From: Rotaria sordida
Lineage: Eukaryota; Rotifera; Eurotatoria; Philodinida; Philodinidae
Reading direction: 5' to 3'
Assembly (NCBI GenBank): GCA_905250125.1
Contig: CAJNOL010000712.1
Span: 1 to 64,000, forward strand
Length of the DNA: 64,000 nucleotides
The position numbers and the translations under genes were made by a program. The notes under the pieces were generated by a model, which did not search any database, was not told the DNA's origin, and was given only the letters and a program-made list of their open reading frames with translations. Each line of letters starts with the position of its first letter. The first letter of the stretch is position 1. This document shows, one piece after another, positions 59,512-64,000 of this stretch.

Positions 59512-61068
59512 AGATGTATGACTCAGCGTCAATACGTCAGTATATTTGAATAACATGTACATAGATGAGCAATAATGTCACACGTAAAAGTAGGCTAACC
59601 ATGATTTGTGCATAGATACTATTCCTCTATGAAATATATGCAAACATACACATACGAAAATATGACAGAAAAGAAATCATGATTGTAAGCATTTTCCATT
59701 TGTATATTATTGGATAACATAAGAAGAAGGATACACGAACAAAAATAAAGTTAAAGCAATCTTTTGTCTTAACTCGTTTTCTAGTGAAAAATGAGTAAAA
59801 CAAGCGATGACATGAATTTCACCATATTGACTTTCGTCGTAGACTTCCAATAACTGTGTGAAGGGCATTTGCTTACATTAAGTAGAAATGTCACCTTGAC
59901 ATAGTGATATTTCGGCATATTAATCACAGCAATCAGTATATAGACTGCATTTAAAGAAGATAAGTGCTATCGAAAGTCTACTGCAAAAGTCAGTACAACG
60001 ATATTCCTGTTTCCAAATCAAAGAATAAAATACGATAAGAAGGGAGTACATGCCATGCTTACTAAAACCAATAAACGACTAATTCTTGTAAAGAAAAAAC
60101 TAACGCCAATTCATTTTTATAGCTTAACATTAGCTTTGAACAAAGAATTCTTTAACAGAACAAAATAATAAAAAATTTATTTCATGGAAAAACAACAAAC
60201 AGAAGTTTATATGATATGCTAAATCATAAAATAGCTTCTCGATAAATAAATGAAAACTCAAGAAGACATGCCAAAACAAAATCAAAAAGCATAATAAAAA
60301 TATCTTTTATTGATTTTTTTCAAAGATTAGGTATACTTAAGAAGATAGTCAGCCAATATGTTCATTAATTAACTTTCTAGATTATTGACACAAAGAAATA
60401 GAGAAGAAACAACTCTTACAAGTACCTGTTAATACTTATGTAAATTGTTTTCTTCAAGTATTCAAGCAAAGTATACTTGTTAGGCGAAACTTTCATTTCT
60501 TTTTTCAACTTCACTATTTCTTGCAAAGAGTGAAACACTAATCAAAATAAAGGAAAGCATATTGTGATTTTAGAAACAAAGAAACATCATTTCATCAGCA
60601 AAAAGCGATTTAGATACATTGTCAACTTTGTTTCCAAATTTTTCTCTACTGTCAGAACTTGATTATCGAAAATATATTTTTATCTCAGATATTAAATGTT
60701 TTCTACTTTAACCTTCATTTCTAGTGTGCAATACGAAACTAGAATCATACATATGTACTATCAGACTTTTGAAAGTATTGTTGAATTCTTCTTGCATTTC
60801 ATATGACCAACTATTCATTATTGCTTTTTCCTACTTGAATTACTACCTATCATAAGAACAGAGTTCTTCCAAATGCATTAAAAAAGAAAAACAACTTCAA
60901 ATCAATTCATAATTCTAGCATGTAACAACATAGAGATTTTTTAGTCAAAAATATAATTTAGGTTTCTAAATTCGAATATATTTTAATATTAGTTAAAATC
61001 TACTTCTAATCAACAGAAAATTAAAACAGAATGAATACTTTGCAATGTTCATACAACAGTTTTCATAA

Positions 61069-61686
61069 TCAAAGTCGTGTTTCAATAATTCGAACATCAT
61101 TATCATTATCTAGTTTAGGTAATTCCATGTGTAATACTAATAGACTAGCATATTTATATTCTCTGTTGCGTCGATGGAAATCATGAATATCTTTCAAAAA
61201 TCTTTTACTTCTCAGTAAAGCTCCTGGATGTTCATTTTTCGCTTGTGCATGATAATATTCAAGTATAGAACCATTTCTACGTGGTATAGAATCGCGAAAT
61301 TCTGGTATTTGATCAATAAGATATTCAACAAATGTTCGACAGTTATTTAATAATACATGATAGTTTGGATGTTCTTTTACATAATCATATGCTGATTTAA
61401 TAAGATGTGGTAATGCTATTGGTGATGATGTTTCACCAATGAATTCAATTTTAGATATTGTATTAGGTATTTCATCTAATTCTTTAATATTTAATTTCAT
61501 ACTTTTATGAATACCTTTTTCAGGATTACCAACATCGATTTCAATAAATACTAAAGGATGTTCATCAGTACATGCTATTAAAAATGTATGACGAGCACGA
61601 GCGTCTCCCCATAGATAATTTTCAATTGAGTATCCTAATGTACCAATTTGATCTTCCATTTCACGCCAACCAAGAAACAGATGCAT
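61069..61686 (-). CDS. Unknown 205-aa protein with His...Asn-Asn-Cys motif
   Basis: Single-exon frame starting MHLFLGWREMEDQIG and ending RIIETRL. I do not recognise a named family. Visible features are RARHTFLIACTDEHPLVFIEIDVG near residues 30-54 (a His at the start of a beta-like strand) and NYHVLLNNCRTFVEYLID near residues 107-124. His-strand followed by NC-FV helix is the order found in permuted papain-like folds (LRAT/NlpC-P60/PPPDE types), so a thiol hydrolase or acyltransferase is a guess. The C-terminal third is basic and charged (HDFHRRNREYKY). It has a near-identical tandem neighbour (59036-59434). No signal peptide or membrane segment. A conserved TATA-like box lies about 70 bases upstream. 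Confidence 0.6.
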   Translation of the reverse strand: MHLFLGWREMEDQIGTLGYSIENYLWGDARARHTFLIACTDEHPLVFIEIDVGNPEKGIHKSMKLNIKELDEIPNTISKIEFIGETSSPIALPHLIKSAYDYVKEHPNYHVLLNNCRTFVEYLIDQIPEFRDSIPRRNGSILEYYHAQAKNEHPGALLRSKRFLKDIHDFHRRNREYKYASLLVLHMELPKLDNDNDVRIIETRL

Positions 61687-61751
61687 GGTAATGATTGTAT
61701 GATATTTTGAATACTATGTGAAAAAAAAACAAGGTAGGTTTCGTTTGTTTT

Positions 61752-61766
61752 CCTTTATATATAAGA
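61752..61766 (-). promoter_or_regulatory. TATA-like box upstream of gene copy 2
   Basis: CTTATATATAAAGG on the minus strand about 70 bases upstream of the ATG at 61686, conserved with copy 1. Confidence 0.45.
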
Positions 61767-62370
61767 AGCCGTATGATTCAATGTCAATACGTCACAGACT
61801 TCAATCACATACACTTAAAAAAGCAATAATAATACACGTCAGAATACTTCAATGGTGATTAATGCGTAGATACTATCTATCCATGAAATATATGCAAACA
61901 TACATATATGAAAATATGACAGAAAAGTTTAGAGCAGAAAGATGTTATGGACAGGCTACTTCAAAAGTTAGTATGGCAAAATGCGTGTTTTTCAAAACGA
62001 GAAATAAATTATTGTAGCAAAGGAATACATGCGATGCTTACTAAAATCAATAAATGATCAATTCTTGTTAAAAAGAAACCAATATTCGTTTGAATTTTAT
62101 TGTTTAGTATTAATATTAAGAGAAAATTTTCTTAACGAAAACAAAAACAAAATATTTATTACAGGAAAAAAAATTTACAATAAAAGTTTATATCATATAC
62201 TAAATCACAGAATCGCTCATTGGTAAATAAATATAAATACAAGAAGACATACTAAAACAAAATCAAAAAGGATAGAAAAAATATGTTTTATTAATTTTTT
62301 GAAACGCCAAGTATACTTAAGAAGATAGTCAACTAATATATTCGTTGATTAACAGTCTAGACTCTTGGTA

Positions 62371-64000
62371 CGAATGAATTATAGAAAGAGTGAGCCGGCT
62401 AAGGATATTATCATTTGATCAATTTAAGTGATTTTAAAAAACATTCGAGAACAACTATATCCATCTAGTGAAGATGCTATGTCTTCGGATTTTCATGAAA
62501 CTCATGCATCAATCAACTTCTAATCATCTTTCAATCAATCAATGAGTACTATTACATTACTCAAATGAGAATTATTATAACTTTGCAAAAATTGTTTATA
62601 TATTAAAGATCTTTAGTACATGCTAGGTGCCATAAAATTATCCAAATCGAACAGCAAGGTGTTGTGAAGTATGGAAATTACCAAAGGTATTTTCATGCAA
62701 TAAATACACTGACTCAATCGAATGAGTGTAGGCTAACTTAAACTGTCTTTTCTATAAAAAGGAAATTCATGATTGGTGTTGCAGCGATATTGTAAGAAAT
62801 AAACTATAGAGATTTACATAAAGAATAGTATAAAATTGGTATTTCATTTCCAAAATATTTATAACGTGAAAGAAAGCACGATTGGTGACTCTTATTGAAT
62901 AAAAATGAGAGAGAGAATAGTTTCTATTTACTGATACAGTCGTTAACTGTGATACATACATACAGAACTTATCGATAACAAAGTTTCTAATATTGATCGT
63001 TCTAAGTATGGTAAATTCCGAAATTCGCAAAATAGTCCGATAATTCTATTTTGAAATGTCTATTACGATATTATTTGAATCGTTGTTAAATACATAATTA
63101 TTGGGTAACCCAAAACACATGGTAGTGTCAGTATTGGTCCAATATTTCATTCTAATTTGATAATTTCCAACTAAACATTGTCTAACAAGATTTCGTTTAC
63201 AATTCTCTACAAAATTGTATACAAATCAAATTCACAGAGATACAAGCAAATAAAATTATTCAAGTAATATTTACAAATATCCAATATGACCAACGTTCAA
63301 AACACTACAACAGTTTCAAAGTGCTAAATACAATTCAATCATCTAGACTTCATCTGATGAAATAGAAGAAAAAAATATTCAAAGTGAAAATGTTGCCAAA
63401 GGAACGCATTTTCCGACGACAGATTCGAAATTTGACATAGCTGAACTTATTGCTTGCACCTAGATAATAGATAATGACATTTAATCGATCCGAATTAAGT
63501 CAGATCTTCATATCAGACATCGTAACGGGCTTACAAAAAATAGGCTTGGCCTGCTCATGACAGACTATGAATCTCTTCAACCTATCTGCGGTTGTCATCT
63601 ATTTTTCGTCGACCTGACCTCATCCGTCTATCACAGTCTGTGTATTTCTGTGGTACATATAAATATTAGGACTGTAACTGAATAGAAGAGGAAGACTATC
63701 TTTATAAAAGACAGACAATCATGTATATCGAAATGGCATGATTCTGCGACGTATTTATTGATTGAATATAGTATTTGTTTACCGAGATGATACAAATATA
63801 AAAACGTCTGTTTTTTTCTTGAATAAAAACGTTTTGAATAAATTTGATGAACTAGTTGAAGAAAACATATCAAGTCCTGTTATATAATGACAAAATAAAT
63901 TTAAATTAAGAAACAATAATATTCACTCAACAATTAATGTAAGATATTAATAATAATCGATTAAGAATTTCGAACAATAACTTAGCGAAACAGATAAATA
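62371..64000. other. Right-end intergenic region
   Basis: No exon, inverted repeat or RNA gene that I can support. Short frames at 62767-63030 and 63631-63873 show no recognisable features. The stretch 63380-63660 is somewhat less AT-rich and may be old transposon or exon debris. Confidence 0.35.

Larger units (their letters stand above)
57735..60400. repeat. Tandem duplication, copy 1
   Basis: Matches 60412-62370 along most of its length (gene, 3' and 5' flanks). It differs by a 643-bp fold-back insertion (57950-58592), about 270 extra bases near 59680-59950, and an assembly gap inside the gene. The flanks are clearly more diverged than the coding part. Confidence 0.8.
60412..62370. repeat. 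Tandem duplication, copy 2
   Basis: Second unit of the duplication, starting with TACCTGTTAATA.TTATG.A.ATTGTTTTCT as in copy 1 and extending through the gene and beyond to AAGTATACTTAAGAAGATAGTCA.C.AATAT near 62310-62340. It lacks the fold-back insertion and contains the complete gene. Confidence 0.8.

Noticed and set aside
1..64000. CRISPR arrays, operons, tRNA or rRNA genes
   Set aside because: The DNA is clearly eukaryotic with spliceosomal introns; I saw no regularly spaced direct repeats with unique spacers and no tRNA-like cloverleaf or rRNA signature by eye.

Overview
This is an AT-rich (visibly about 70% A+T) metazoan nuclear fragment. Genes are split by many short GT-AG introns, mostly 50-80 bp, plus a few longer introns of 0.6-2 kb that hold repeats. 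Compact spacing, short introns, Tc1/mariner-type debris and many fold-back repeats suggest a bdelloid rotifer (Adineta/Rotaria-like). That assignment is inference from style and was not tested by a search.

Layout. 0.7-1.2 kb (+): small Cys-rich PLAC8-family gene. 8.2-3.5 kb (-): Na+/H+ exchanger of the plasma-membrane SLC9A2/3/5 type, ending in a PDZ ligand. 17.8-9.7 kb (-): SEC63, the J-domain partner of the ER translocon; it carries three in-frame TGA codons and an apparent frameshift. 30.3-18.4 kb (-): a complete unconventional myosin VI, with P-loop, reverse-gear insert, RRL and WWY cargo motifs. 31.1-33.4 kb (+): SLC41-type Mg2+ transporter, divergent from the myosin. 33.4-41.3 kb is an 8-kb repeat-rich tract without a recognised host gene. 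41.3-42.6 kb (+): fucosyltransferase-like type II membrane enzyme. 44.0-45.2 kb (+): GPI-type Ly6/uPAR (quiver-like) protein. 47.6-46.7 kb (-): intronless 7TM receptor. 54.1-50.8 kb (-): SLC13 Na+/carboxylate symporter. 54.9-57.7 kb: a decayed gag-only LTR retrotransposon with a palindromic mariner-like insertion in one LTR. 57.7-62.4 kb: a tandem duplication of a small unknown gene, one copy broken by an assembly gap. The last 1.6 kb has nothing recognisable.

The host genes are housekeeping, transport and cell-surface genes, with no operon-like logic. The most unusual feature is the number of long imperfect palindromes (fold-back/MITE-like elements, about 0.07-1.5 kb). They lie in introns of SLC9 and SEC63 (a smaller one in MYO6), in intergenic DNA, inside an LTR and inside one of two tandem duplicates. 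Two of them (37.07-38.00 and 48.20-49.14 kb) have about 240-bp terminal inverted repeats, TA flanks and degraded Tc1/mariner transposase pieces, so they show where such palindromes can come from. Another (10.97-11.40 kb) carries an array of about 20-bp self-palindromic units at roughly 30-bp spacing and has no family I recognise.
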